Origin: Lachnospiraceae bacterium
Lineage (GTDB): Bacteria > Bacillota > Clostridia > Lachnospirales > Lachnospiraceae
Direction: 5' to 3'
Length of the DNA stretch: 61,010 nt
Assembly (NCBI GenBank): GCA_017469935.1
Contig: JAFUFL010000065.1
Coordinates: 1-61,010 of the forward strand
The position numbers and the translations under genes were made by a program. Each line of letters opens with the position of its first letter. The stretch's first letter is position 1. Below the pieces are notes generated by a model. That model was not told the DNA's origin. It saw only the letters and a program-made list of their open reading frames with translations, and did no database searches. Shown one piece after another: positions 31,318 to 39,997 of this stretch.

Positions 31318-32859
31318 ATGAGTCTTCCTGTAGTTAAGCACGATGAAAAAGGAATCCCTACACTTTATGTCAATGATAAGCCCTTCTTCATGAGAAGCGG
31401 CGAGATCCACAATTCCAGCGCATCCGATGCGGCATTTCTTGAGGAAAATCTCTGGCCTGCCCTTCGCGGCCTGAATATGAACTCCGTGATCGCACCCCTT
31501 TACTGGGAGCTGATCGAGCCGGAAGAGGGCAGGTATGACTTTACTTTGCTCGAGAAGATGGTCGCTTCCGCAAGACGTGAAGGATTAAAACTCTGCTTCC
31601 TCTGGTTCGGCCTGTGGAAAAATGCGGAATCTTTCTATGTTCCGTTCTGGATGAAGAAAGATACGGAAACTTATTTCCGCACGGAGAAGGTAACAGGAGA
31701 AAAAATGAATACCATTTCCCCTCTGTGTGCGGCGGCCGTAGAGAAGGACCGCAAGGCCTTTACCGAGGTCATGCGCCGCATCCGCGAGATCGACGCCGAG
31801 GAGAACACGGTCATCGTCATGCAGGTGGAGAACGAGATCGGCCTTCTGGGCACCGACAGGGATTACAGCGAGACGGCAAATGCAGCCTTTGCGGCGCCCA
31901 TTCCGGCAGTTCTGGCGAAAGCCGTTAACAAGAGCGGAACCTGGGAAGAGGTTTACGGCGAGGACGCGGGAGAGGCCTTCATGGCGTGGTATTTTGCCTC
32001 CGCAGTGGAAACGATCGCCGCTTCCGGCAAAGCGGAACATGATCTTCCCTGCTACGCCAACGCGTGGCTCAGACAGAGCCCCTGGTTCCCCGGCTCCTAT
32101 CCTTCGGGAGGACCGGTGGAGAGAGTGCAGCACATCTGGCGCGCTGCAGCTCCTTCGCTGTTCGCCTTCGGACCGGACATCTACGTTCCTTACTGTGCGG
32201 ACGTGATGGACTCCTATGCGACAGACGAAAACCCGCTGTTTATCCCGGAGATCCGCAAGGACGCGGTAGCTTCTTCCTATGCACTGTATGCATTCGGCCA
32301 GAAGAACGCGATCTGCTTCTCGCCTTTCGGAATCGAGGACCTTGCGCTGGATCCCAGCCAGCTGGACAAGCCGCCGATGGATCTCATGATCGCGCTGAAC
32401 ATCGATCCGTCTGCCTTTGACATCACGGGAAGCAAGGACTGCCTGGCGGCCACCTACGATCTTCTCGGACAGCTGGAGCCCCTGATGCAGAAGTACCGCG
32501 GGACAAAGAGCCAGCAGGCCTGTGTGCGTCACGGCGAGACCGACTACAGCGCTTTCCTGCGCTTCTCCAAATGCGACCTGGCCGTCTCCTACGGTCCCCG
32601 CATGAGCGGAAAGCCGCTGGGCGCCCTGCTCGCCTTTGAGCTGACACCCGAGAAGTTCCTCCTGATCGGCCTCAACTGCACGCCCGCTTTCCACAATAAG
32701 CCCGGCGTGAATAAGAAGCTTGATATGCTCCGCATGGAAGAAGGCCGGGTAGTAAACGGCGAGTGGATCAGCGGCCGTGTGCTGAACGGAGATGAAAAGA
32801 TGAACCTGCGTTTCGGCGATATGCCGGCCACCCTGATGGTGGAGCTGTATCAGTACTGA
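31318..32859 (+). CDS. GH35-type beta-galactosidase-like glycoside hydrolase
   Basis: This 513-residue cytoplasmic protein (no signal peptide) has a GH35-like TIM barrel: FFMRSGEIHNSSASD, then LRGLNMNSVIAPLYWELIEPEEGRYDF, and the acid/base motif VMQVENEIG with Glu173. The layout with a short C-terminal beta domain matches the DUF5597-containing GH35 branch, whose members act on galactosides or arabinoside-like plant oligosaccharides. The ATG follows AAAGGAG. It stands alone with a terminator after it, divergent from an AraC gene. The exact sugar is not decided by sequence; an arabino- or galacto-configured side chain fits the island. Confidence 0.8.
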   Translation: MSLPVVKHDEKGIPTLYVNDKPFFMRSGEIHNSSASDAAFLEENLWPALRGLNMNSVIAPLYWELIEPEEGRYDFTLLEKMVASARREGLKLCFLWFGLWKNAESFYVPFWMKKDTETYFRTEKVTGEKMNTISPLCAAAVEKDRKAFTEVMRRIREIDAEENTVIVMQVENEIGLLGTDRDYSETANAAFAAPIPAVLAKAVNKSGTWEEVYGEDAGEAFMAWYFASAVETIAASGKAEHDLPCYANAWLRQSPWFPGSYPSGGPVERVQHIWRAAAPSLFAFGPDIYVPYCADVMDSYATDENPLFIPEIRKDAVASSYALYAFGQKNAICFSPFGIEDLALDPSQLDKPPMDLMIALNIDPSAFDITGSKDCLAATYDLLGQLEPLMQKYRGTKSQQACVRHGETDYSAFLRFSKCDLAVSYGPRMSGKPLGALLAFELTPEKFLLIGLNCTPAFHNKPGVNKKLDMLRMEEGRVVNGEWISGRVLNGDEKMNLRFGDMPATLMVELYQY

Positions 32860-32892
32860 CAGGAATAATAACAGCAATCAGTGAAACAGAGC

Positions 32893-32952
32893 AAAAGAGA
32901 GCCGAAGAATGTGTTCGATTATTACAGTACACAGTCGGAGGCTCTCTTTTTT
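32893..32952 (+). terminator. Terminator after GH35
   Basis: AAAAGAGAGCC (32893-32903) pairs with GGCTCTCTTTT (32940-32950), followed by TT. The long loop is unusual, but the arms and T-run are clear. Confidence 0.75.
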
Positions 32953-32983
32953 GGCAGCTGTATGGGCCGGTTTCAAGAGAAAA

Positions 32984-33099
32984 CGCAACAGATGGGTAGC
33001 ATCCGTTGCGTTTATTCACTCATCTGCTCATCAATATGCACGGAATGGAGACAATAGAGGAACGACAGAAAAGCATTCAGGCCGGGCGAAGAATAAAAT
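32984..33099 (+). promoter_or_regulatory. Glycoside-regulon promoter module 1 (araC-GH39 gene)
   Basis: CGCAACAGA (32984), nine bases, TCCGTTGCG; 26 bases after its GC, the degenerate core ATGCAC (33036-33041); exactly 24 bases; CAGAAAAGCAT (33066-33076); -10 TAAAAT at 33094-33099. It is the weakest match base by base, but every spacing equals that in three other modules (116 bp in total). The -10 covers the ATG at 33098, which therefore cannot be the start codon. Confidence 0.75.
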
Positions 33100-33148
33100 G
33101 TACAAGTGGGAAGCTGCATATTTTGGACATAACAAAGTGAGGGGTTCA

Positions 33149-35548
33149 ATGGGACTGAATCATCTGGAATACAAAATAGTCAAGGCCGGTTCTGAAGAAA
33201 GCTTTATGCAGACAGATCTGATCGTTCTCTATGTTTTGGAAGGTGAAATGAGCGTCAGATACTACGGCGACAAGATCCGCATGAAAAAGGACGACATCCT
33301 TCTGATCAACTCCGGCATGGAATACGGGATCTGCGGGATCGGAGACACGATCTACGGAACAGCGTCATTTTCCATCGGGATCATTTCGCAGATCATGGAC
33401 AAAAAGAGCCTGATGCTGTATGTGGACTCCGCCAGAGACGTACTTCACACTTATCAGGACCTCAGGGATATCCTTCAGGAGATGACCGCGGAGTATATCC
33501 TGCACGCGCATAAGACGCGTGCGGCTATGGACAGCCTGATGCTGCGGCTTCTGGACTGCCTGATCGAGAACTACCAGCTGGGCCAGGGGCAGATCGAGGC
33601 GGACGAGAACGACACGGACGCCAGAATGCGGCAGATGATGCAGTATATCATCAATCACATCCACGATGAGATCAGCCTCTCCGACCTGGCCAACGAAATG
33701 TATGTATCCACGTCGACGCTGTCCAGAATTTTCAAGAAAAATACAGGGATGTACTTCGCGGACTACGTCATGAGGCTGCGCGTCCGCACATCGCTGGGAC
33801 TCCTGCGCACTTCCGAGCAGAACCTGACCCAGATCGCCATGAACTGCGGCTTTTCTACGTCCGCGGCCTTCAACCGCTCTTTCAAAAAAGTGACCGGCAT
33901 GATGCCTTCCGAATACAGGAAGCAGTACCAGGTCTCGGTCGAAAGCGAGGAGCAGGAAGCCAGAGATGAGCAGGAGATCAGAGAAGAACTGCGCAGAAAA
34001 GGATATCAGTACAGCCGGCAGGACAACCGGAAGGAATATGAGCTGAACCTGAGCGAGCTCAGTCCCGCTTCCTACAAACAGGTGTGGAACCGCTGCATTA
34101 ACGTGGGCAGCCTGTATGAACTGAGCCGGGCCAACACCCAGTTCCATGTGGTCTATCTGCAGGAACATCTTCATTACAAGTATATAAGGCTCTGGAATAT
34201 TTTCTCCGAGAAGATGATGGTCTCGGACGGAAAGACGCTGGGGCACTACAATTTTGACCTGATCAATCAGGTGCTGGATTTTATGGTGGTCCACCACTTG
34301 AAACCTTTCCTTGATCTCGGAAAGAGGCCGGACACGGCGATCCGCGCGCAGGGAAAAGCAATCTATTATAAAGAGGAATACATCCATTTTGTTTCCCGGG
34401 AGATCTGGGAGGATATTCTGCGCGCTTTCCTGGACAATGTGGTCAGCCGATACGGGATCGAGGAAGTGAGCGGATGGATCTTCGAGCTCACGCAGGATTT
34501 CCACACGGAAGAGAACAGGATCTTCGAAGACGAGCACTATGATCTCTTTGAGGTCTGGAAGATCGCGCACACGGCGATCCGCGAGAAGGCACCGGGCGCC
34601 ATGCTCGGCGGAATCTCGACGGTCATAGAGGTCGACAGGACTTTTGCCGAGAATTTCTTTAAGCGCTGTGTAAAGGAAGACTGCCGGCCGGATTTCGTAT
34701 CCTTCTTCCTCTATCCCTATGAGATGGTGAGCGGGCCGCACGGAGAATCCTTGAAGAGAGTCGCCACCGTCAACATGCGGTTTGAACTGGAACGGATCCT
34801 TCAGATGAAAGCGCTGATGCGGGAAGTGGGGTTGGAAGACTGCAAGCTCTTTCTCTCGGAATGGAACAACTCGATCGGAAACCGGAATTATCTCAATGAC
34901 AGCTGCTTCAGAGCAGCATATCTGGTTGCGAAGACCGTGGAGATGTGGGGGATGACCGACATGACGGCTGTCATGGGAGGTACAGACTGGGTCAGCAGCT
35001 ATATCGATACAAATAAGGTCTTAAACGGAGGCGTCGGACTCCTGACCAAGGATACGATCGCAAAGCCCGCCTTCTACGCCTTTTCCTTCCTCGAACACAT
35101 GGGAACCCAGTACCTGTCGAGAGGGGATCACTATCTTCTGACCAAAAAAGGAAACGGGGACCTGTACCTTTTGTGCTATAACTTCTGCTGGTTTCAACAG
35201 AATGGAATCATGAACAATGATGAAGTCGATCTGGACCGGATCCGGCAGATCCGCTACGACGACGAGCGAAAGCTTGAGATGAGTTTCACGCTCAGAGGGA
35301 TGTCGGAAAAAGGGGAGTATACGATCAAGAAAAGGTCACTCAATAAGCAGAGCGGGAGCGTTCTGGACGAGTGGGAGAGGCTGGGCTATGAGACAAAGCT
35401 CAACCGGGAGGACGTCAAGTATCTGCAGGCAATCAGCGTGCCCAGGATCGAGATGGAGAGAGTGGCGACAGACGTCTTCAGAAACCTTTCGATCAAGGTC
35501 AAGCTCCAGCCGCAGGAAGTGGTCCTGCTGCATATCTATAAAGTTTGA
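33149..35548 (+). CDS. AraC regulator fused to GH39-like domain (probable sugar-sensing activator)
   Basis: From the ATG at 33149 (GAGGGG at 5 bp; upstream ATGs lie on or before the -10 box) the protein has 799 residues. Residues 1-160 form an AraC cupin-like sensor. About 175-262 is a complete AraC double helix-turn-helix (LSDLANEMYVSTSTLSRIFK and LTQIAMNCGFSTSAAFNRSFKKVTGMMPSEYR). About 330-799 is a GH39 beta-xylosidase-like TIM barrel with beta domain. The usual W-NEP acid/base motif is FELTQDF here (residues 445-451), with no Asn-Glu-Pro, whereas the nucleophile motif LSEWN (Glu571) remains. I infer a non-hydrolysing sugar-binding domain that controls DNA binding. It carries the same promoter module as its presumed targets, so it is likely self-regulated. 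Confidence 0.85.
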   Translation: MGLNHLEYKIVKAGSEESFMQTDLIVLYVLEGEMSVRYYGDKIRMKKDDILLINSGMEYGICGIGDTIYGTASFSIGIISQIMDKKSLMLYVDSARDVLHTYQDLRDILQEMTAEYILHAHKTRAAMDSLMLRLLDCLIENYQLGQGQIEADENDTDARMRQMMQYIINHIHDEISLSDLANEMYVSTSTLSRIFKKNTGMYFADYVMRLRVRTSLGLLRTSEQNLTQIAMNCGFSTSAAFNRSFKKVTGMMPSEYRKQYQVSVESEEQEARDEQEIREELRRKGYQYSRQDNRKEYELNLSELSPASYKQVWNRCINVGSLYELSRANTQFHVVYLQEHLHYKYIRLWNIFSEKMMVSDGKTLGHYNFDLINQVLDFMVVHHLKPFLDLGKRPDTAIRAQGKAIYYKEEYIHFVSREIWEDILRAFLDNVVSRYGIEEVSGWIFELTQDFHTEENRIFEDEHYDLFEVWKIAHTAIREKAPGAMLGGISTVIEVDRTFAENFFKRCVKEDCRPDFVSFFLYPYEMVSGPHGESLKRVATVNMRFELERILQMKALMREVGLEDCKLFLSEWNNSIGNRNYLNDSCFRAAYLVAKTVEMWGMTDMTAVMGGTDWVSSYIDTNKVLNGGVGLLTKDTIAKPAFYAFSFLEHMGTQYLSRGDHYLLTKKGNGDLYLLCYNFCWFQQNGIMNNDEVDLDRIRQIRYDDERKLEMSFTLRGMSEKGEYTIKKRSLNKQSGSVLDEWERLGYETKLNREDVKYLQAISVPRIEMERVATDVFRNLSIKVKLQPQEVVLLHIYKV

Positions 35549-35595
35549 TACCAAAATAGTGAGTTTGACATCCTAGTATTCGTCTCCTGATGAAA

Positions 35596-35640
35596 CGGAC
35601 CGCAACAAGGAACTTCTCTTTGTTGCGGTCCGCTGCTTTT
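35596..35640 (+). terminator. Terminator after araC-GH39, overlapping promoter module 2
   Basis: CGGACCGCAACAA (35596-35608) pairs perfectly with TTGTTGCGGTCCG (35620-35632), followed by GCTGCTTTTT. Its inner part is the operator dyad of the next promoter, so one sequence serves as terminator in RNA and as binding site in DNA. Confidence 0.8.
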
Positions 35641-35727
35641 TGCGCCCAAACAGGGAGCGGTACTTGCAACCCGTAGAGGATCAAGCGGAAACGGTGAAAA
35701 GAATATCGCAGAATGCCTCTGTAAAAT
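35601..35727 (+). promoter_or_regulatory. Glycoside-regulon promoter module 2 (GH3-GH43)
   Basis: CGCAACAAG (35601) and CTTTGTTGCG (dyad partner TTTGTTGC at 35619-35626); TTGCAA at 35664-35669; exactly 24 bases; GTGAAAAGAAT at 35694-35704; -10 TAAAAT at 35722-35727. The gap between dyad and TTGCAA is 37 bases against 26 in most modules, about one helical turn more. Confidence 0.85.
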
Positions 35728-35778
35728 GATATGTACAGGAATTATTTGCAACAAATGAACTATATGGGGGGTAAAAAA

Positions 35779-37980
35779 ATGAAATTGACCGGAGAACAGC
35801 AGAAAAAAGTGGAATCCATTCTGTCTCAGATGACTCTGGAGGAGAAGATCGGGCAGATGAACCAGGAATCTCCTTCTATAGTGGGAGGATTCGACGTCCC
35901 GTTCTCGGAACTGATCGAGATGCTCACGGACGGAAGACTTGCCCAGGAGGAATTTGAGCGCCTTATGTCTACGGCCAAGCAGGACTTTCATGAAGAAGAG
36001 ATCCGGGCCGGGCTGGTCGGATCGGTGATGGGAAATGATCCGAGAAAAGCGAACGAACTGCAGAAGATCGCCGTCGAGGAGACGAGACTGGGAATTCCCC
36101 TGATCATCGGATTTGACGTAATTCACGGCCTGCGCAGTGTTTTCCCCATAGCGATCGCGGAGGCGGGATCCTTCGACGACGCGCTGTTTGAAGAGACGGC
36201 CCGGATGGTGGCAAAGGAATCCAGGGCCCACGGAATCAGCTGGAACTTCGCCCCCATGATCGATGTGGCGCGTGACTCCCGCTGGGGCCGCGTATCCGAG
36301 GGACCCGGCGAGGACACCTTCCTGGGGAGCCGCTTTGCGAGGGCAAAGATCAGAGGCCTGCAGGGAGACACTTCCGACACCGGTAATTACGTGGCGGCCT
36401 GCACCAAGCACTATATCTGCTACGGGGCCTGTGAGGGCGGGAGAGACTACAACACGACGTCCATGTCCACTTCACAGCTCTACAACGTTTATCTGCCGAC
36501 CTTCCGCGCGGCTATGGAAGAAGGCGCCGCGACGGTTATGGCTGCTTTCAATGATCTGAACGGGGTTCCCTGCACGGTCAATGAGTATCTGCTCCGCGAT
36601 GTTCTCAAGAAGGAACTGGGACTGGACGGATTTGTGGTGAGTGACGCCAACGCCATCAAGGAATGTGTCATCCACGGAATCGCGGCGGACGACGCCGACG
36701 CGGGCGTACAGGCGGCGATCGCCGGAATGGACATGGATATGGGAACCCATATCTACAAGGACCACCTGAAAGCGGCTGTAGAGAGCGGAAAAGTCTCTAT
36801 GGAAGTCATCGATGAGGCGGTCCGCAGGATCCTGAGCGTCAAGGTGTGGCTGGGCCTCTTCGAGCATCCCTATGTGCCGGAAGAAGTGATCGAGGCCTAT
36901 GAGAAGGGGATCCCGGCGGAGCACGCCGCGCTTGCGCGCAAAGCCGCGGAGGAGTCCATTGTCCTGCTCAAGAATGACGGGGCTGTGCTGCCGCTGGACA
37001 AGAGCCGCAGGATCAGCCTGGTCGGCACACTGGCGGATTCGGCGGACGAAGTGACCGGCGCCTGGGCCATGGGATGGAAGAAAGAGGACTGCGTCACTAT
37101 TTTGGACGGCTTTAAGAACGCGGGTGCGAATGTTTCCTATTATCCCTGCGGCGGGCCGGAGGGAAATCTGAATGAAGAAGAGCTGGCGGCGGCCTGCAAG
37201 GACGGCGACGTCATCGTAGCGATCGTCGGCGAGACGACCGCCATGTCCGGAGAAGCCTCCTCCAAAGCGGACATCACGCTTCCCGGCAGACAGAGAGAAA
37301 TGCTGGCAAAGCTGATCGCATCGGGAAAACCCGTCGTCACGGTCTTCATGAACGGCAGACCGCTGGCGCTGGGATGGGAAGCGGAGCATCTCCCGGTCAT
37401 GGTCGAGGCCTGGCACCTGGGCATCCAGATGGGGAATGCGGTTGCGAGCGTTCTCTATGGAGAAGTGGCGCCCAGCGCGAAGCTCTCGTCCTCGTTCCCT
37501 TATGTGAACGGACAGTGCCCGCTCTATTACAACCACCCTTCCACGGGAAGGCCGGCCGGAAAGAGCAAGTTCACGTCCAAGTATCTGGATGCGCCGGCGG
37601 AGGCACTGTTCCCGTTTGGATACGGACTCAGCTACACGACGTTTGCCTACAGCGACCTGCGCGTGGAGGAAAAGAAAGACTGCCTGGAAATCTCCGTGAA
37701 GATCGCCAACACCGGAGAGCGCGCCGGCGTCGAAGCCGCGCAGCTCTATATGCAGGATGTCACGGCGAGCCTTGTGCGCCCGGTCAAAGAGCTCAAGGGC
37801 TACAAGAGAGTGGCGCTCGAAGCGGGCGAAGAGAAGGAAGTCTCCTTCGTACTTGCCAAGAAGGACATGGGCTTCTACGACAACGCCGGAAACTATCGCC
37901 TGGAGGACGGCCTCTTCCGAATCTGTGCGGGCGCAAATTCCAGAGACCTGCTGGAAGAGGAAATTACGGTCAGATTTTGA
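35779..37980 (+). CDS. GH3 family beta-glycosidase (beta-glucosidase/xylosidase type)
   Basis: A 733-residue GH3 enzyme without signal peptide, so it works inside the cell on imported oligosaccharides. The N-terminal barrel has MTLEEKIGQMNQES, GIPLIIGFDVIHGLRSVFPI, ACTKHYICYGACEGGRDYNTT and the nucleophile motif GFVVSDANAIKECV with Asp289. The second alpha/beta sandwich (ESIVLLKNDGAVLPLDKS) and a C-terminal fibronectin-III-like domain (PFGYGLSYTTFAYSDL) complete a BglX-like architecture. I choose the ATG at 35779 after GGGGGG, because the first in-frame ATG (35731) lies only 4 bp past the -10 box. A GH43 gene follows 43 bp later in the same operon, which suggests xylo- or arabino-oligosaccharide substrates. 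Confidence 0.9.
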   Translation: MKLTGEQQKKVESILSQMTLEEKIGQMNQESPSIVGGFDVPFSELIEMLTDGRLAQEEFERLMSTAKQDFHEEEIRAGLVGSVMGNDPRKANELQKIAVEETRLGIPLIIGFDVIHGLRSVFPIAIAEAGSFDDALFEETARMVAKESRAHGISWNFAPMIDVARDSRWGRVSEGPGEDTFLGSRFARAKIRGLQGDTSDTGNYVAACTKHYICYGACEGGRDYNTTSMSTSQLYNVYLPTFRAAMEEGAATVMAAFNDLNGVPCTVNEYLLRDVLKKELGLDGFVVSDANAIKECVIHGIAADDADAGVQAAIAGMDMDMGTHIYKDHLKAAVESGKVSMEVIDEAVRRILSVKVWLGLFEHPYVPEEVIEAYEKGIPAEHAALARKAAEESIVLLKNDGAVLPLDKSRRISLVGTLADSADEVTGAWAMGWKKEDCVTILDGFKNAGANVSYYPCGGPEGNLNEEELAAACKDGDVIVAIVGETTAMSGEASSKADITLPGRQREMLAKLIASGKPVVTVFMNGRPLALGWEAEHLPVMVEAWHLGIQMGNAVASVLYGEVAPSAKLSSSFPYVNGQCPLYYNHPSTGRPAGKSKFTSKYLDAPAEALFPFGYGLSYTTFAYSDLRVEEKKDCLEISVKIANTGERAGVEAAQLYMQDVTASLVRPVKELKGYKRVALEAGEEKEVSFVLAKKDMGFYDNAGNYRLEDGLFRICAGANSRDLLEEEITVRF

Positions 37981-38023
37981 AACTGTACGACGGCAGGATA
38001 ACAGAAAAGAGGAGAAAGACAGC

Positions 38024-39649
38024 GTGGAAAAGAAAATTAAGAACCCGATCATCCCCGGCTTCTATCCGGACCCTTCCATCTGCAGAGCGGGCGACGACTA
38101 TTATCTGGTTTGCTCCAGCTTCGAGCTGAGCCCCGGACTTCCGCTCTTTCACAGCAAAGATCTGGCGGGCTGGGAGCAGATCTCCTATGTGCTCACGCCG
38201 CAGAACGGCTTCTATGTGGACAAGAATACGGGAAACGGCGGCGTTATGGCCCCCACGATCCGCTATCACGAGGGGACCTTCTACATCATAAACTGCAATT
38301 TCGGCGACCGCGGCAACTTCATCGTCACGGCGAAGGACCCGGCCGGTCCCTGGTCGGCCCCGCACTTCCTCGATGATGTGCCGGGAATTGACGCCTCTCT
38401 CTTTTTTGACAGCGACGGCAAATGCTACATCATGGGAACCGCCAATATCTGGCCGGACGGCAAGGGCGGAATGCGCCAGGGAATCTGGGCGGCCGAGTAT
38501 GACATTGAAAACTTCCGCCTGGTCTCCGAGCCCGTCGCCCTCTGGGGAGGCGCCATGGCGGGCGTCGCGTCGCCCGAATCGCCACATATCTATCACATCG
38601 GTGACTGGTACTATCTGCTGATCGCGGAGGGCGGCACGGAGATGTACCACAGCGCCACGGTGGCGAGAAGCCGCACTGTGCTGGGGACCTATGAGAGCGA
38701 TCCTTCCAATCCCATTCTCACGGTCCGGCACATGGGCAAAAAAGCGCCGATCCAGAACGCCGGCCACGCCGATCTGGTGCAGACGCAGAGTGGTCAGTGG
38801 TACGCCGTATTTCTCGCTTCCCGCCTGATCGGCGGCGTCAGCAAGAACCTGGGCAGAGAGACATTTATCGTGCCTGTGGAGTGGGAGGACGAGTGGCCGC
38901 TCTTTTCCCCGCAGACCGGCAAGGTGGAATGGGAGTATCCGATTCCGGAGAATTCCCCGTGGGCGCCGGTGGAAAAAGCGCCGGTTCGGGAAGAGCTCGG
39001 GAAAGCGCCGCTGAGCCTGGCCTGGAGCTTCTGGGGGAGTGATGGCGAGAAGTTCGCGGAACTGACGCAGGAGGGGCTCAGGCTCCCCTGCCTGAAGGAA
39101 GCGCCCGCAGATCCGCTCCGTCCCATGGCTATGGGGGCGCAGAGACCGGAGAACAATTCTCTGGCCTTTGTATGCAGAAGACGTCTGCAGCCCCACTGCC
39201 GCTTCTTATGCAGGATGCGCTTTGCGCCGCAGGGGAGTGAGAGCGCGGGAATCGCGATCGTGCAGGCCATGAATCACCAGTTCCACCTGGAACTTGCCCG
39301 TGCGGACGGTCAGACGGTGGTTCAGCTGCTGCAGTACACTGCGGATTACGATCTGCAGCCCTATTTTCCCGGTTTTACATCGACCACGAACAGAAAGGTG
39401 CTGGCCTGCGCCCCTTATGAAGGCGGGGAGATCGTCATGGAGACGGAGATGGACGAGAACTGCTATATCTTCCGCTACGGAGCTCAGGAGGGCGCGCTCA
39501 CGGAGCTTGCCCGCGCGGACGGCGCCGTGATCAACCCTGAAAAAGTGGGCTGTATGGTGGGAGAAGTGCTGGGCCTGTACGCCAGCGGAAACGGGCGCGA
39601 TGCGGACAACAGCGCGCTGTTTTGCCGGTCGGAATACGAGGACCTCTGA
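38024..39649 (+). CDS. GH43 family xylosidase/arabinofuranosidase
   Basis: This enzyme begins at a GTG codon (38024), 8 bp after AGAGGAGA; upstream in-frame codons belong to the GH3 gene's region. It has 541 residues. The N-terminal five-blade propeller starts NPIIPGFYPDPSICRAGDDYYLVCSSFE, with the catalytic base Asp in FYPDPS, a central Asp in VPGIDASLFFD, and the acid Glu probably in SPESPHIYH. The C-terminal part (from about residue 330) is the concanavalin-like beta-sandwich common in GH43 beta-xylosidases. It is intracellular and is co-transcribed with GH3 under promoter module 2. The pair would trim arabinoxylan-type oligosaccharides. Confidence 0.9.
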   Translation: MEKKIKNPIIPGFYPDPSICRAGDDYYLVCSSFELSPGLPLFHSKDLAGWEQISYVLTPQNGFYVDKNTGNGGVMAPTIRYHEGTFYIINCNFGDRGNFIVTAKDPAGPWSAPHFLDDVPGIDASLFFDSDGKCYIMGTANIWPDGKGGMRQGIWAAEYDIENFRLVSEPVALWGGAMAGVASPESPHIYHIGDWYYLLIAEGGTEMYHSATVARSRTVLGTYESDPSNPILTVRHMGKKAPIQNAGHADLVQTQSGQWYAVFLASRLIGGVSKNLGRETFIVPVEWEDEWPLFSPQTGKVEWEYPIPENSPWAPVEKAPVREELGKAPLSLAWSFWGSDGEKFAELTQEGLRLPCLKEAPADPLRPMAMGAQRPENNSLAFVCRRRLQPHCRFLCRMRFAPQGSESAGIAIVQAMNHQFHLELARADGQTVVQLLQYTADYDLQPYFPGFTSTTNRKVLACAPYEGGEIVMETEMDENCYIFRYGAQEGALTELARADGAVINPEKVGCMVGEVLGLYASGNGRDADNSALFCRSEYEDL

Positions 39650-39997
39650 TTCCTTGCAAGAAACGAACTCTATTATTGCAAAAAGTGAATCGTACGGCAG
39701 CTATTCATTTCGCGCTGCAACAAATATTTTTCTTTATTTGCAAGGAACGAAACAGATTGTGGCGGTTAAACCGTATCGACAGAAGGTCCAAAAATAGATA
39801 ATGAATGCAAGCGTTGTGATTATTCGGCCTGCCGCCGGATAGTTGCAAGATGTTAAGTATCCTGTGTTGTTTCCAAGACAAGGGTCCATGACCCGCACAG
39901 AGGTATCTGCATTGCGCCGAGGGCAGCCGGATCAGTCATCACGGATCTGCAGCATAAGGGGGAGGCCCGAGGCGCCAGTAAAAGGAGGAATGTAATA
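39650..39997 (+). promoter_or_regulatory. 348-bp control region before the GPH symporter
   Basis: No gene is seen. Five [T/C]TGCAA cores occur at 39654, 39676, 39715, 39738 and 39843. Three are extended as TTGCAA-N4-YGAA (39654, 39676, 39738). TGCAACAAA (39716-39724) with TTTATTTGC (39733-39741) is an imperfect version of the regulon dyad. The motif CTGTGTTGTTTCCAAG (39862-39877) is the complement of the element found at the start sites of the 44384 and araA genes. No matching GTGAAAAGAAT box and -10 were found, so this promoter differs from the six modules. Confidence 0.55.

Noticed and set aside
33098-33100. Earlier in-frame ATG (and one at 32909) as start of araC-GH39
   Set aside because: 33098 overlaps the predicted -10 box and 32909 lies inside the upstream terminator; 33149 has GAGGGG at good spacing.
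36472-38052. Minus-strand open frame of 526 codons opposite GH3
   Set aside because: Shadow of the GH3 gene; no family resemblance and no ribosome site.
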